A stretch of 64,000 nt of DNA from Cupriavidus phytohabitans (GCF_000426345.1 NZ_AUFE01000011.1:110875-174874), one strand, 5' to 3'; counted from the first letter of the stretch, positions 46,737 to 60,251 are shown. Notes: generated from the letters alone by a model not told the origin. Program-made: numbers and translations.

Positions 46737-47510
46737 ATGGCCAAGGTATTCGTGATTGCAAACCAGAAGGGCGGGGTGGGCAAGACCACCACCACGGTGA
46801 ACCTCGCCGCCGGCCTGGCCGCGCAGGACCAGCGCGTGCTGCTGGTCGACCTGGATCCGCAGGGCAATGCCTCGATGGGTTCGGGCATCGACAAGCAGGC
46901 GCTGGAACATAGCGTGTACCAGGTGCTGGTTGGCCTGGCCAGCATCCCGCAGGCGCGCCAGAAATCCGAGACCGGCAGGTACGACGTACTGCCGGCCAAC
47001 CGCGAGCTGGCCGGTGCCGAAGTCGAACTGGTCGAGCTCGAGCATCGCGAGCGCAGGCTCAGGCAGGCCATCGATGAAGTCGAGGATGAGTACGACTTTG
47101 TGCTGATCGATTGCCCGCCGTCGCTGTCGCTGCTGACGCTGAACGGGCTGTGCGCGGCGCACGGGGTGATCGTGCCGATGCAGTGCGAATACTTCGCGCT
47201 CGAAGGACTGTCCGACCTCGTCAACACCATCAAGCAGGTGCACGCCAACCTGAACCGCGAGCTCAAGGTGATCGGCCTGCTGCGCGTGATGTTCGACCCG
47301 CGCGTCACGCTGCAGCAGCAGGTGTCGGCGCAGCTCGAATCGCACTTCGGTGACAAGGTGTTCAAGACCATGATTCCGCGCAACGTGCGCCTCGCCGAGG
47401 CACCGTCCTATGGCATGCCGGGCGTTGCATTCGATCCGTCATCCAAGGGCGCCAAGGCGTACCTGGACTTTGGCGCCGAGATGATCGCGCGCGTCAGGCA
47501 GCTGGGCTGA
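46737..47510 (+). CDS. parA: Chromosome-partitioning ATPase ParA (Soj)
   Basis: A 257-residue Walker-type ATPase that forms gradients on the nucleoid and moves ParB-bound origins apart. The deviant Walker A is KGGVGKTTTTVNLAAG near the N-terminus, with LLVDLDPQGNAS and FVLIDCPPSLSLLTLNGL as the other ATP-site elements. It lacks the N-terminal helix-turn-helix of plasmid type Ia ParA, as expected for a chromosomal protein. The ATG at 46737 follows AGGAG; 85 bases separate it from rsmG. parB follows after 20 bases. Confidence 0.96.
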   Translation: MAKVFVIANQKGGVGKTTTTVNLAAGLAAQDQRVLLVDLDPQGNASMGSGIDKQALEHSVYQVLVGLASIPQARQKSETGRYDVLPANRELAGAEVELVELEHRERRLRQAIDEVEDEYDFVLIDCPPSLSLLTLNGLCAAHGVIVPMQCEYFALEGLSDLVNTIKQVHANLNRELKVIGLLRVMFDPRVTLQQQVSAQLESHFGDKVFKTMIPRNVRLAEAPSYGMPGVAFDPSSKGAKAYLDFGAEMIARVRQLG

Positions 47511-47530
47511 AGCTGAAGGAGGCATCGACC

Positions 47531-48445
47531 ATGAGTACCGCAAAGACGCCGGCAAAGAAGAAAGGCCTGGGCCGTGGCCTGGAAGCGTTGCTGGGCGGTC
47601 CCGCCGAGATCGTCGAGACCGCGAAGCAGGAGGGCGCGCCCAGCGTGTTGCACGTGGACCAGTTGCAGCCGGGCAAGTACCAGCCGCGTACGCGCATGGA
47701 CGAAGGCGCGCTGCAGGAGCTGGCGGCGAGCATCCGCGCGCAGGGCCTGATGCAGCCGATCCTGGTGCGGCGCGTGGCCGAGCCCGATCGCTACGAGATC
47801 ATTGCGGGCGAACGCCGTTACCGCGCGTCGAAGATCGCTGGCCTCGATAAGGTGCCGGTGCTGGTCAAGGACGTGGCCGACGAAGCCGCGGCCGCGATGG
47901 CGCTGATCGAGAACATCCAGCGTGAAGACCTGAATCCGCTGGAAGAAGCGCAGGGCATCATGCGCCTGATCCGCGAGTTCAAATTTACGCACGAGCAGGC
48001 CGCCGAGTCGGTGGGCCGCTCGCGCAGTGCGGTGTCCAACCTGCTGCGCCTGCTGAACCTCGCGGCGCCGGTGCAGACCATGCTGATGGCGGGCGATCTC
48101 GACATGGGTCACGCGCGCGCGCTGCTCGCCGTCGACGGTGCCAACCAGATCACGCTGGCGAACCAGGTCGTCAACAAGCGGCTGTCGGTGCGCGAGACCG
48201 AAAAGCTGGTGGCGTCCACCCTCAAGCCGTTCGACCTGAAGTCGCTCAAGCAAAAGGGCGTCAACAATATCCGCGACGTGGCGCGGCTGGAAGAAGAGTT
48301 GTCCGATGCGCTGGGACTATCGGTGCAGATCAAGCTGGGAGCGCGCGGCAAGGGCCAGCTCACCATCCACTTCAGCAACAACGATGCGCTCGAGGGCGTG
48401 CTCGTGCGCCTGCGCGAGTCCCGCGAAGGGCAACAGGCAGCCTGA
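47531..48445 (+). CDS. parB: Chromosome-partitioning protein ParB (Spo0J)
   Basis: A 304-residue CTPase and DNA-binding protein that loads on parS and spreads. A basic N-terminal stretch KKKGLGRGLEALLGG is the ParA-stimulating motif. It is followed by the ParB/Srx domain with LMQPILVRRV and AGERRYRASKIAGL (CTP-binding region), the helix-turn-helix THEQAAESVGRSRSAVSNLL, and a C-terminal dimer domain with VQIKLGARGKGQLTIHF. The ATG follows GAAGGAGG. Its binding sites are the four parS-like sequences around mnmG, 2-4 kb upstream. Confidence 0.96.
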   Translation: MSTAKTPAKKKGLGRGLEALLGGPAEIVETAKQEGAPSVLHVDQLQPGKYQPRTRMDEGALQELAASIRAQGLMQPILVRRVAEPDRYEIIAGERRYRASKIAGLDKVPVLVKDVADEAAAAMALIENIQREDLNPLEEAQGIMRLIREFKFTHEQAAESVGRSRSAVSNLLRLLNLAAPVQTMLMAGDLDMGHARALLAVDGANQITLANQVVNKRLSVRETEKLVASTLKPFDLKSLKQKGVNNIRDVARLEEELSDALGLSVQIKLGARGKGQLTIHFSNNDALEGVLVRLRESREGQQAA

Positions 48446-48750
48446 AATAGCGGGCGATAACCGGCCATTGCAAGGGTAACTGTTGCATCGATGCAGCAGT
48501 GGCCGGTCCGATTATCGGTATACGTGTGGCGTACCCGGTAATCAACCATCATGCGTGGGGTCCGCTGCGCAATCCAATTACGTCAGACATCATTGCCGCG
48601 CAATTTTTGGAAAGCCATCATGCACTCGTGATGGCAACCGTTGTGCGCAACGCACTGCAAGCTAACTGTAAGCAGATTGACGCGAATCAGTAGTTCCCCT
48701 TAAAATCGTGCGGTTTGAATTCTGGTCTGGCCGAAAAGTTCCGGCCTGGA
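48446..48750. other. parB-atpI intergenic region
   Basis: About 305 bases. They hold the ATP synthase promoter at 48677-48706. A 64-codon open frame at 48499-48693 has no recognisable family and no clear Shine-Dalgarno sequence, and I do not call it a gene. A GTATAC and short dyads occur near 48520-48540. Confidence 0.5.
48677..48706 (+). promoter_or_regulatory. Sigma-70-type promoter of the ATP synthase operon
   Basis: A -35 box TTGACG (five of six) and a -10 box TAAAAT (five of six) are separated by 18 bases. The predicted start is near 48713, about 38 bases before the likely atpI ATG at 48751. Confidence 0.75.
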
Positions 48751-49269
48751 ATGAGGCAGCAGGTAGTGGTTCGAGAACGTCAGCAGCGCAGCGCTGGTTC
48801 CCGTCAGGAAGATGACTGGGACGACTGGAAAGAAGGCGCAGGCCGCGAAGAGGAAGCTGTCGATCCGCTATCGCACGCCGATGCGGTGAAGCTGTTTGGC
48901 GAACGCGCGCTGCGTCCTTCGCGCATGACCCCGGGCAAGGTTGTCCTGGCGCAGGTGATCGTTTCCCTGCTGTCGGCATTGTGCTGGGCGTTGTTCGGGG
49001 AAGAGGCGGGGCCGTACGGCTGGTCAGCGTTGTTCGGCGGCATGGTGTGCTTCGTGCCGAGCGGATTCTTCGCATTCCGGCTGTGGGTAGCGCGGGATCG
49101 TGCATCGGTCGGCGGGCTGGTCCTCGGCGAGGCGATCAAGGTGTTCGCCACCGTGGCCATGCTGGTGCTGGTGGTGGTGCTGTACCGGGATCTGCGTTGG
49201 GTACCGATGCTGGTCACGTTCCTGCTGGCGCTAAAGACTTACTGGGTGGTGGCCCTCGCGATGCGCTAG
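48751..49269 (+). CDS. atpI: ATP synthase subunit I (AtpI)
   Basis: About 172 residues. A charged N-terminal half (about 55 residues) precedes four hydrophobic segments containing VLAQVIVSLLSALCWALFGE, SALFGGMVCFVPSGFFAFRL, AIKVFATVAMLVLVVVLY and VTFLLALKTYWVVAL, the layout of AtpI. AtpI is a non-essential membrane protein thought to help assemble the c-ring. The start is uncertain: the frame is open from a TTG at 48715, but that is almost at the predicted transcript start, so the ATG at 48751 is preferred. It is the first gene of the atp operon. Confidence 0.88.
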   Translation: MRQQVVVRERQQRSAGSRQEDDWDDWKEGAGREEEAVDPLSHADAVKLFGERALRPSRMTPGKVVLAQVIVSLLSALCWALFGEEAGPYGWSALFGGMVCFVPSGFFAFRLWVARDRASVGGLVLGEAIKVFATVAMLVLVVVLYRDLRWVPMLVTFLLALKTYWVVALAMR

Positions 49270-49512
49270 GCCGCTGCACAAAACAGGTGCTTCATCCGGA
49301 GGTGGGGCACCGAAACGGAATATCAAGATGTTTCCGTGGCGGTTTCACCGTGATTTCACAGCGGTGACACCGGACACGGTCAAGGTTGGAAACCCGCTTG
49401 CATCGCGGTGACCGGCGAATCCGCCGAAGGCAATGCAAGACGCGTACCGGGTGCCGCACAGGAGTAGCGGCGCGCGGCCCGAAGATTTCGCAATATACCG
49501 TTCGATTCGACA

Positions 49513-50379
49513 ATGGCAGAAGCTACCCAAAGCGCGGAACACGTGCTGACACCCTCCGGCTATATCGCCGAACACTTGCAGAACTTGAACTCGGTCGGCG
49601 GCAAGCAGGCGTCGGTGGTCGATTTCTCCGTGATCAACTATGACACGGTGTTCTGGTCGGTCCTGTGCGGCGCCATCGCCGTGCTGTTCCTGTATGCCGC
49701 CGCGCGCCGCGTCACCTCGGGCGTGCCGGGCCGCTTCCAGGCCTTCGTTGAAATGATCGTCGAGATGGTCGACGACCAGGCCAAGGGCATCATCCACGGC
49801 GATCGCTCGTGGATCGCTCCGCTGGCACTGATGGTGTTCTGCTGGATCACCATGATGAACGCGATCGACTTGATCCCGGTGGACTGGGTCACCGGCCTGA
49901 ATCATGTCCTGGGCATCTTCCACATCCATCTGCCGCACCACCGCGCGGTGGCCACGGCTGACCTGAACGGCACGCTGGGCATGTCCTCCGCCGTGCTGTT
50001 GCTGATGATCTACTACAGCTTCAAGATCAAGGGCGCGGGCGGCTTCATGCACGAACTGTTCTCGGCCCCGTTCGGCGCCAAGTGGTACCTGGCCCCGTTC
50101 AATCTGGTCCTGAACATCATCGAATTCCTGGCCAAGGCCGTTTCGCTCGGCATGCGGTTGTTCGGCAACATGTACGCCGGCGAACTCGTGTTCCTGCTGA
50201 TCGCGCTGCTGGGCTCCATCTGGACGTTCAGTGCCGACCTGTCGGCGCTGGGCTTTGTCGGCCACGTCGTTGCCGGCGCAGTCTGGGCGATCTTCCACAT
50301 CCTGATCGTGCTGCTGCAGGCGTTCATTTTCATGATGCTGACGCTGGTGTATATCGGCCAGGCTCACGATCACCACTGA
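49513..50379 (+). CDS. atpB: ATP synthase Fo subunit a
   Basis: A 288-residue polytopic membrane protein forming the proton half-channels. The essential arginine is in [17 protein letters not shown], and the last helix ends with [18 protein letters not shown], a typical histidine-rich tail. The N-terminal region is in the periplasm ([10 protein letters not shown]). The gap of 243 bases from atpI is larger than elsewhere in the operon but holds no gene I can support. Confidence 0.96.
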   Translation: MAEATQSAEHVLTPSGYIAEHLQNLNSVGGKQASVVDFSVINYDTVFWSVLCGAIAVLFLYAAARRVTSGVPGRFQAFVEMIVEMVDDQAKGIIHGDRSWIAPLALMVFCWITMMNAIDLIPVDWVTGLNHVLGIFHIHLPHHRAVATADLNGTLGMSSAVLLLMIYYSFKIKGAGGFMHELFSAPFGAKWYLAPFNLVLNIIEFLAKAVSLGMRLFGNMYAGELVFLLIALLGSIWTFSADLSALGFVGHVVAGAVWAIFHILIVLLQAFIFMMLTLVYIGQAHDHH

Positions 50380-50399
50380 TCGCCATCGATCAGCGCAGG

Positions 50400-50734
<335 letters not shown>

Positions 50735-50833
50735 TTCTTTTCGGTCTGCATGATGCTGACGGGCGGCGCGGGCCACCAGCCTGGCCGCCTTTTGTGCATT
50801 TATCTGTAGTTTGATTACCGAAAGGAACACACC

Positions 50834-51304
50834 ATGAATCTGAACGCAACGTTTTTTGCGCAGATGGTCGTGTTCTTCATCCTGTGGTGGGTTGTTGCCA
50901 AATTCATTTGGCCGCCGCTGGTGAAGGCGCTCGACGAACGCGCAACGAAGATCGCCGATGGCCTCGCCGCTGCCGAGAAGGGCAAGGCCGAGCTCGAACT
51001 CGCCAACAAGCGTGTGGACCAGGCCATGGCCGAAGCCCGCACCGAAGGCGCTCAACGCGTCGCTGACGCCGAGAAGCGCGCTCAGCTGACGGCCGACGAG
51101 ATCAAGCAGAACGCCCAGGCAGAAGCCGCACGCATCATTGCCCAGGCCAAGGCCGACGCCGAACAGCAGGTTACCCGCGCGCGCGAAGAACTGCGCGACC
51201 AGGTCGCCGTGCTGGCCGTCAAGGGTGCCGAGCAGATCCTCAAGCGTGAAGTGAACGCGCAGGTCCACAGCGATCTGCTCAATCAACTCAAGGCTGAGCT
51301 CTAA
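50834..51304 (+). CDS. atpF: ATP synthase Fo subunit b
   Basis: A 156-residue stator stalk protein. One N-terminal membrane helix ([23 protein letters not shown]) is followed by a long charged helix rich in Ala, Glu, Lys and Arg that forms the dimeric peripheral stalk. The ATG follows AAAGGAAC. It ends two bases before atpH. Confidence 0.96.
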   Translation: MNLNATFFAQMVVFFILWWVVAKFIWPPLVKALDERATKIADGLAAAEKGKAELELANKRVDQAMAEARTEGAQRVADAEKRAQLTADEIKQNAQAEAARIIAQAKADAEQQVTRAREELRDQVAVLAVKGAEQILKREVNAQVHSDLLNQLKAEL

Positions 51305-51306
51305 TC

Positions 51307-51852
51307 ATGGCTGAAACCGCAACCATTGCCCGTCCCTACGCTGAGGCGCTGTTCCGCGTCGCCAGTGAATCGAGCGCAGGCAACCTGGGTGCATGGTCCG
51401 AGCTGGTGTCGGAAATGGGGCAAGTTGCCGCCAATGCCGACATGAAGGCGGTCGCCGACGATCCGAACGTTCCCGGCGACAAGCTGGCCGAACTGTTCCT
51501 GTCGGTGCTGAAGTCCCCGGTCAGCGACGAGGCACGCCGCTTCGTCAAGCTGCTGGTGGAGAACGGCCGCCTGACGGTGATGCCTGACATCGCCGAACAG
51601 TTCCATGCGCTCAAGAACGCCCGCGAAGGGTCGTCCGACGTTGAGATCACCAGCGCATTCCCGCTGGAAGATGGTCAGCTGAATGACCTGGTCGCCGCAC
51701 TCGAACGCAAGTTCGGCCGCAAGCTGTACGCGCAGGTGGCGGTGGACCCGTCCCTGATCGGCGGCGTCAGCGTCAAGGTTGGCGACGAAGTGCTCGACAC
51801 CTCCGTGCGTGCGCGCCTGGCAGCCATGCAAACCGCGCTGACCGCCGCCTGA
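51307..51852 (+). CDS. atpH: ATP synthase F1 subunit delta
   Basis: A 181-residue stator subunit linking the b dimer to the top of F1. The N-terminal helical domain starts [15 protein letters not shown], and the C-terminal part holds the conserved [25 protein letters not shown]. It begins two bases after atpF and is translationally coupled. Confidence 0.95.
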   Translation: MAETATIARPYAEALFRVASESSAGNLGAWSELVSEMGQVAANADMKAVADDPNVPGDKLAELFLSVLKSPVSDEARRFVKLLVENGRLTVMPDIAEQFHALKNAREGSSDVEITSAFPLEDGQLNDLVAALERKFGRKLYAQVAVDPSLIGGVSVKVGDEVLDTSVRARLAAMQTALTAA

Positions 51853-51890
51853 GCGGCCGTCCGACGGATTGAAGAATTAGGAGCATTGTG

Positions 51891-53432
<1,542 letters not shown>

Positions 53433-53508
53433 CCACCGCGTGATTCCACGATATCCCTGCTGTGCCTGAGCATTCAGGCGCGGCAGGGATTCGGACGGAG
53501 AGGAAGAT

Positions 53509-54384
53509 ATGGCCGGAACGAAAGAAATTCGAACCAAGATCAAGAGCGTGCAAAACACGCGCAAGATCACCAAGGCGATGGAAATGGTCGCCGCATCCAA
53601 GATGCGCAAGGCGCAGGAACGGATGCGCAATGCCCGCCCGTATGCCGAAAAAGTGCGCAACATCGCGGCGCACCTGGCTTCGGCCAACCCCGAGTTCAAG
53701 CACCCGTTCCTGCAGGAGCGTGAAGTCAAGCGCGTCGGCATGATCGTGGTCACGACCGACAAGGGGCTGTGCGGCGGCCTGAACACGAACGTGCTGCGTG
53801 CGGTGACCAACGAGCTGAAGAGCCTGCAGGGTCGCGGCGTGGGTGTGCAAGCCACTGCCATCGGCAGCAAGGGCATGCAATTCCTGAACCGCATCGGCGC
53901 CAAGGTGGCCTCGAACGTGGTGCAGCTCGGCGACACTCCGCACCTGGAAAAGCTGATCGGCGCGATCAAGGTCCAGCTCGACGCATTCACCAACGGTGAA
54001 GTCGACGCGGTGTACCTGGCGTACACCAAGTTCATCAACACGATGAAGCAGGAACCGATGGTTGAGCAGCTTCTGCCGCTCGCCGCCGACAAGCTGTCGC
54101 AGACGGAAGAAGAGAAGCGCGCCTACTCGTGGGACTACATCTACGAGCCTGACGCGCAGACCGTGGTGGAAGAGCTGTTGGTCCGCTACGTCGAGGCGCT
54201 GGTGTACCAGGCCGTGGCCGAGAACATGGCGTCCGAGCAGTCGGCGCGCATGGTGGCGATGAAGGCAGCATCCGACAACGCGAAGAACGTGATCGGCGAA
54301 CTGCAGCTGGACTACAACAAGACCCGGCAGGCAGCGATCACCAAGGAACTGTCGGAGATCGTCAGCGGCGCGGCAGCGGTCTGA
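53509..54384 (+). CDS. atpG: ATP synthase F1 subunit gamma
   Basis: A 291-residue central shaft. The conserved N-terminal coiled coil is [24 protein letters not shown], the Rossmann-like middle has [12 protein letters not shown], and the C-terminal coiled coil has [21 protein letters not shown]. The ATG follows GGAGAGGAAG. Confidence 0.97.
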   Translation: MAGTKEIRTKIKSVQNTRKITKAMEMVAASKMRKAQERMRNARPYAEKVRNIAAHLASANPEFKHPFLQEREVKRVGMIVVTTDKGLCGGLNTNVLRAVTNELKSLQGRGVGVQATAIGSKGMQFLNRIGAKVASNVVQLGDTPHLEKLIGAIKVQLDAFTNGEVDAVYLAYTKFINTMKQEPMVEQLLPLAADKLSQTEEEKRAYSWDYIYEPDAQTVVEELLVRYVEALVYQAVAENMASEQSARMVAMKAASDNAKNVIGELQLDYNKTRQAAITKELSEIVSGAAAV

Positions 54385-55821
<1,437 letters not shown>

Positions 55822-55917
55822 GCCTTGTTTCGATGCCCCCGCGCCCGCGGGGGCGGCGGGGCATCGCGCGAAGCGGTGTACCTGCCAGAAGCGAAGCGAT
55901 TGGAGAAAGGATCAGAT

Positions 55918-56334
55918 ATGGCAACCATTCTTGTAGACGTCGTCAGCGCGGAAGCGTCGATCTTCTCCGGCCAGGCGAAGTTCGTGGCGCTGCCGGGCGA
56001 GTCGGGTGAGCTGGGCATCCTGCCGGGCCACACGCCGCTGATCACGCGCATCCAGCCGGGTGCGGTGCGCATCGAGAAGGAAGACGGCAGCGAAGAGTTC
56101 GTGTTCGTTGCCGGCGGCATTCTCGAAGTGCAGCCCAAGCACGTCACGGTGCTGGCCGACACCGCTATCCGCGGTGGCGACCTGGACGAAGCCAAGGCCC
56201 AGGAAGCCAAGCGTGCGGCCGAAGAGCTGATGCAGAACCAGAACAGTGACCTCGACCTGGCACGTGCCCAGAGCGAGCTCGCCGTGGCGGCTGCGCAGCT
56301 GGCTGCCATTGCCCGCCTGCGTCGTAAGAAGTAA
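55918..56334 (+). CDS. atpC: ATP synthase F1 subunit epsilon
   Basis: A 138-residue subunit that joins gamma to the c-ring and can inhibit ATP hydrolysis. The N-terminal beta-sandwich includes [20 protein letters not shown] and [18 protein letters not shown]; the C-terminal part is a two-helix arm ([22 protein letters not shown]). The ATG follows TTGGAGAAAGGATCAG. It ends the operon before the terminator at 56382. Confidence 0.96.
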   Translation: MATILVDVVSAEASIFSGQAKFVALPGESGELGILPGHTPLITRIQPGAVRIEKEDGSEEFVFVAGGILEVQPKHVTVLADTAIRGGDLDEAKAQEAKRAAEELMQNQNSDLDLARAQSELAVAAAQLAAIARLRRKK

Positions 56335-57094
56335 CTGCTTCGGCAGTGCTGTCGCGTTGTTGTTTTTTCGATGCGACATTTAAAAAAGGCAGCCGCAAGG
56401 CTGCCTTTTTTGTGGGCACAGCGATATGCTTTCGTCCTGCCTGGACAAAAAAAAGCGCGCGGGCCGGGGAGGCTCCGCGCGGACGGGAAAATCCCTTCGA
56501 GGGGTCAATTCGAAGGAACGGGTTCGGTCCAGGTGACAATCAAGGCGCATCGGATACCTGATATCCGCTACAGGCTGCAAAGGCCACGCGCTAAAACGGT
56601 CTGCCTGGTGTTCCGGTCCAGCAGCATTTTTCGCTGGATCGGAAAAACGGGTTACTGCAAGAAACGCTACAAAAAGGCTTTCTTCACCACGCCCCTTTAG
56701 GTCTGCACAGCATTCTTTGCTGGGGCGCCGCACCCCGAACAGCGGGTGTGTCAATGCATTGTGGGGGAAACTCCCCGGCATGGCAGTAACAAAATGTATC
56801 GTTTTGCAAGAAGTTGAAAGCCTCAGGCTCCGATAGCCATCGCGCGCGGCACTTCTGTGAACGTTGAGCTCACGTTCGCCGCAGTAACGTGCCTATAACG
56901 TATCATTTCCGGGTGGTTTTCCGTGTTCGCTCGCGCACCATGTCCGTGTGGCGAATCGCAGTTACGATTCGATACGTCTGCCGCGCTGGCCGGCCTCCGG
57001 CCGACGGAAGCGGCAAGGTTATCCCCGGTTATCCTGCAGTTGTTCAGCCCTTATCCCAAGACTTGTCCCGCAGTTATTCACAGCCGGAGCCGCA
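56335..57094. other. Gene-free region after the ATP synthase operon
   Basis: These 760 bases hold the atp terminator, then no gene I can support. Visible structure includes a hairpin at 56612-56643 (11 bp with one G-U pair, TCCGGTCCAGC / GCTGGATCGGA). Near the right end are repeated TTATCC words and TTATTCACA (57074-57082), which fits the DnaA box TTATNCACA. The promoter of the gene at 57095 should lie here; an RNA gene is possible but unproven. Confidence 0.5.
56382..56411 (+). terminator. ATP synthase operon terminator
   Basis: Stem GGCAGCC / GGCTGCC with a GCAA tetraloop (56388-56405), preceded by six A and followed by six T, 47 bases after the atpC stop codon. Confidence 0.93.
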
Positions 57095-57535
57095 ATGCAC
57101 CCAGAGATGCAGCCAGCGATACATGCCATGCTGGCGATGAAGACCGTGGCCGTGGTCGGCCTGTCAGACCGGCCGGAGCGCGCCAGCCATGAGGTGGCGG
57201 AATTCCTGCAGGGCCACGGCTTTCGTATCGTGCCGGTGAATCCACGCCACGCTGGCGAGCGTATCCTTGGCGAGACCTGTTATGCCAGCCTGCAGCAAGC
57301 CGCCGAGACGATGGCGGCCAACGGAGCCACCATTGAATGGGTGGACATCTTCCGCCGCGCCGAGGACACGCCCGGGGTGGTTGATGACGCCATCGCCATC
57401 GGTGCGCGCGGGGTCTGGCTGCAGCTCGGCATAGTCAATGACGAAGCCATGCGCCGCGCCGCTGCCGCGGGATTGCTGGCGGTTCAGGACTGCTGCAGCA
57501 AGATCGAGCTGACGCGCGCATTGGCGCCGCGCTGA
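57095..57535 (+). CDS. CoA-binding domain protein (YccU-like)
   Basis: A 146-residue single-domain Rossmann-fold protein of the CoA_binding_2 family. Key parts are KTVAVVGLSDRPERASHEVA, GFRIVPVNPRHAGERILGE, and the C-terminal DCCSKIELTRAL. Family members bind CoA in structures but no reaction is known. I chose the ATG at 57095 (GGAG upstream); the frame is open from 56948, but that part is not conserved in character. It stands alone, facing the esterase gene 54 bases downstream on the same strand. Confidence 0.88.
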   Translation: MHPEMQPAIHAMLAMKTVAVVGLSDRPERASHEVAEFLQGHGFRIVPVNPRHAGERILGETCYASLQQAAETMAANGATIEWVDIFRRAEDTPGVVDDAIAIGARGVWLQLGIVNDEAMRRAAAAGLLAVQDCCSKIELTRALAPR

Positions 57536-57589
57536 GCCGCGCCAGCACCGGTCCGTTTTCGTTTTTACAAGCCAACGCGCTCGCCAACC

Positions 57590-58540
57590 ATGGCCATCGA
57601 TCCCGAACTGACCGCCTACTATCGCCGCCTGGCCGAGCGCTATGCCGGCATGCCCGTGCCTGCCGACGCCGCCGCGCGCCGCACCCGCTTCGCCGAGATC
57701 GCCGCGGCTTCGCTGCTGCCGGATCCCGAGGGCATCACCGTGCAGGACCTCCAGATCCCGCTGGCGGGCAGCACCCTTGGCTCGCGACTGTTCCGGCCGC
57801 AGGGCGAAGCCCGGCCGCGGCTGATCGTGTACTTCCATGGGGGCGGCTGGGTCATCGGCTCGCCGCAGACCCACCATGCCGTGGCGGCATTGCTCGCCGC
57901 GGATACTGGTTGCGTGGTGGTCAGCGTCGACTACCGGCTGGCGCCCGAGCACCCATTCCCCGCGCCTTGTGACGACGCCGTGGAAGCGGTGGCGTGGCTG
58001 GCGGGCCAGCGGCGGGCGCTGGGCCTGGCACCGGACTTCCTGGCGCTGGCCGGCGATAGCGCGGGTGGCCACCTGGCCGCGCAGGCCGCGCAGCAGCTCA
58101 ACGGCGGCGACGCGGCGCGGGTCGACGCCCAACTGCTGATCTACCCAGTCACGGCGCCGGTGCTAGCCACGGAAAGCTACCGTGCCTTTGCCGACGGTCC
58201 CGGGCTGACGCGCGACGAAATGGCCTGGTTCTGGCGCCAGTTCATTGGCGCCGAGGCCCTCGCACAAGGCGCGGCGCACGCCGACCCGCGCGTACACCTG
58301 ATGGCCGCGGCGCCCGTTCGGCCGCCGGCGACGGTAATCGTGGTCGCGGCCCACGACGTGCTGCGCGACGATGGGCTGGCCTATGCCGACTTCCTGGTGC
58401 GCCACGACGCACCGGTGATTACCATCGAGGCCAGCGGCATGTCCCACGGCTTCGCGCGGCTGCAGCCTGAAGCCCAGCGTGCGCGCGAATGGATGCGGCG
58501 TGCCGCCGGTGCCTTCCGCGACCTGCTCGACGACGCCTGA
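57590..58540 (+). CDS. Alpha/beta hydrolase, HSL/acetyl-esterase family
   Basis: A 316-residue serine esterase of the hormone-sensitive-lipase group. The oxyanion hole motif is HGGGWVIGS (near residue 82), the nucleophile elbow is GDSAGGHLA, and DYRLAPEHPFPAP lies between. The catalytic Asp and His are expected in AAHDVLRDDG and SGMSHGFARL. No signal peptide is seen, so it is probably cytoplasmic. Substrates are usually short acyl esters; none can be assigned. Confidence 0.9.
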   Translation: MAIDPELTAYYRRLAERYAGMPVPADAAARRTRFAEIAAASLLPDPEGITVQDLQIPLAGSTLGSRLFRPQGEARPRLIVYFHGGGWVIGSPQTHHAVAALLAADTGCVVVSVDYRLAPEHPFPAPCDDAVEAVAWLAGQRRALGLAPDFLALAGDSAGGHLAAQAAQQLNGGDAARVDAQLLIYPVTAPVLATESYRAFADGPGLTRDEMAWFWRQFIGAEALAQGAAHADPRVHLMAAAPVRPPATVIVVAAHDVLRDDGLAYADFLVRHDAPVITIEASGMSHGFARLQPEAQRAREWMRRAAGAFRDLLDDA

Positions 58541-58637
58541 GCGTGGCCACGGCGCATCGGACGCGCATCGGGAGCGCATCCTGAAGCGCCGGCGCGCGCC
58601 GCCCATCCCTTAGAATGGCGGTCTTACGAGGATGACC

Positions 58638-59729
58638 ATGACCGCACTGCAGAACGATACCTTCCTGCGCGCGCTGCGCCGCCAGCCCACCGAATACACG
58701 CCGCTGTGGCTGATGCGCCAGGCAGGCCGCTACCTGCCCGAGTATAACGCGACGCGCGCGCGCGCCGGCAGCTTCCTCGGGCTGGCCAAGAACCCGGCCT
58801 ACGCCACCGAGGTGACCCTGCAGCCACTGGATCGCTATTCGCTGGATGCGGCCATCCTGTTCTCCGACATCCTGACCGTGCCCGACGCGATGGGCCTGGG
58901 CCTGTCGTTCGCGCAGGGTGAGGGCCCGCGCTTCGCGCGTCCGCTGCGTACCGAAGCCGACGTGCAGAAGCTGGCCGTGCCCGACATGTCCTCGCTGCAG
59001 TACGTGTTCGACGCCGTCAGCGAGATCCGCCGGGCGCTGGTGCAGGACGGTCGCCAGCGCGTGCCGCTGATCGGTTTCTCGGGCAGCCCGTGGACGCTGG
59101 CGTGCTACATGGTCGAGGGCGGCGGCTCGGACGACTTCCGTACGGTCAAGGCGATGATGTACGGCCGCCCAGACCTGATGCACCGCATCCTGGAAATCAA
59201 CGCCGAAGCAGTGTCGGCCTACCTGAACGCCCAGATCGAGGCGGGCGCGCAGGCGGTGATGATCTTCGACACCTGGGGCGGCGCGCTTGCCGACGGCATG
59301 TACCAGACGTTCTCGCTGGCCTATATGCGCCGCGTGCTCGCCGGACTGAAGCGCGAGCACGCCGGTGAGCAGGTGCCGGCGATCGTCTTTACCAAGGGCG
59401 GTGGCCTGTGGCTCGAGGCGCTGGCCGATACCGGCGCCGACGCAATCGGGCTGGACTGGACCGTCAACCTGGCCGAGGCGCGCCGCCGCACCGGCGGGCG
59501 CGTGGCCCTGCAGGGCAATATCGACCCCACCGTGCTGTTCGCGCCCGAGGCGGCGATCCGCGAGCAGGTGCGCGGCGTGCTGGACAGCTTCGCGGCGGGC
59601 GGTGGCAGCGACGGGCACGTGTTCAACCTTGGCCACGGCATCTCGCAGTTCACCCCGCCCGAGCATGTCACGGTGCTGGTCGATGAAGTGCACGCCTACA
59701 GCCGCAAGCTGCGCGCCGCGCAGAAGTGA
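58638..59729 (+). CDS. hemE: Uroporphyrinogen III decarboxylase
   Basis: A 363-residue cytoplasmic enzyme that removes four carboxyl groups from uroporphyrinogen III to give coproporphyrinogen III in haem synthesis. Conserved parts are [16 protein letters not shown], with the substrate-binding arginines, [15 protein letters not shown] with the catalytic Asp, and [16 protein letters not shown] and [18 protein letters not shown] 58638 has ACGAGG at good spacing; ATG 58632 two codons upstream overlaps that sequence and is less likely. Confidence 0.97.
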   Translation: MTALQNDTFLRALRRQPTEYTPLWLMRQAGRYLPEYNATRARAGSFLGLAKNPAYATEVTLQPLDRYSLDAAILFSDILTVPDAMGLGLSFAQGEGPRFARPLRTEADVQKLAVPDMSSLQYVFDAVSEIRRALVQDGRQRVPLIGFSGSPWTLACYMVEGGGSDDFRTVKAMMYGRPDLMHRILEINAEAVSAYLNAQIEAGAQAVMIFDTWGGALADGMYQTFSLAYMRRVLAGLKREHAGEQVPAIVFTKGGGLWLEALADTGADAIGLDWTVNLAEARRRTGGRVALQGNIDPTVLFAPEAAIREQVRGVLDSFAAGGGSDGHVFNLGHGISQFTPPEHVTVLVDEVHAYSRKLRAAQK

Positions 59730-60251
59730 CCCGGGGGTTATGCGCCGCAGCGCTCGGGCGGGCGGCGCCCCGCGCTGCAGCGCAACGCGCCGGCACGCAC
59801 CCGGTGATGCGGGGGCCGCGCCGGTTACGCCTGTCAAGTTAACTTTTTTGCCACCATTCGCCAAAAAGGTGCCCGGAGTTGAGCCTCGGGGCTTGACTTA
59901 TGCACACCGATAGGTTTGCCGCAGTGCAAGAGCGGGTTAGTCCTTAACCTATCTGGGGGATGTTTGCAAGGTCTTGATTTTTAAGGCTTTGGAAGATTTG
60001 CAAAGCGTGGGCTGATGCCAGTGGATCCCTTGATTTGCCGGGCTTCCGAGCCCTCCAGCGCGACTTTTCAACAAAGTTATCCACAGGGGCGGTGGAATTA
60101 GTGGAAAACCAGTCATCTATCATCAACTTAGGGCCATATTTGAAGTTTTACTTTAAGTTGATGTTGCGCCGCACACAAAAACACTCGCGCCCGCCGTACA
60201 GCCGCCCCATGCACAGCGATTGCGCAATTGGCATGCACCAAGTCAGATCCG
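59730..60251. other. hemE-priA intergenic region
   Basis: About 520 bases without a supported gene. The right half (59930-60180) is much richer in A and T than the rest of the window. It contains a perfect DnaA-type box TTATCCACA (60077-60085) and the 10-bp inverted repeat at 60121-60163. The priA promoter is expected here. Confidence 0.55.
60121..60163. repeat. 10-bp inverted repeat upstream of priA
   Basis: CATCAACTTA (60121-60130) and its exact complement TAAGTTGATG (60154-60163) flank a 23-base AT-rich spacer. No T-run follows, so it is not a simple terminator. It may be an operator or form a stem in the priA leader. Confidence 0.6.

Noticed and set aside
48512..48545. A possible fifth parS or operator around GTATAC near 48528
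   Set aside because: It lacks the CACGTG core needed for parS and is a single short palindrome.
48499..48693. A 64-codon frame between parB and atpI
   Set aside because: No family resemblance and no convincing ribosome binding site; it also runs over the -35 box of the atp promoter. Conservation would be needed to support it.
59862..60250. Possible chromosomal replication origin at the AT-rich DnaA-box region
   Set aside because: Only one perfect DnaA-type box lies in the AT-rich part and no dnaA, dnaN or gyrB is near. In this group the origin is normally next to dnaA.
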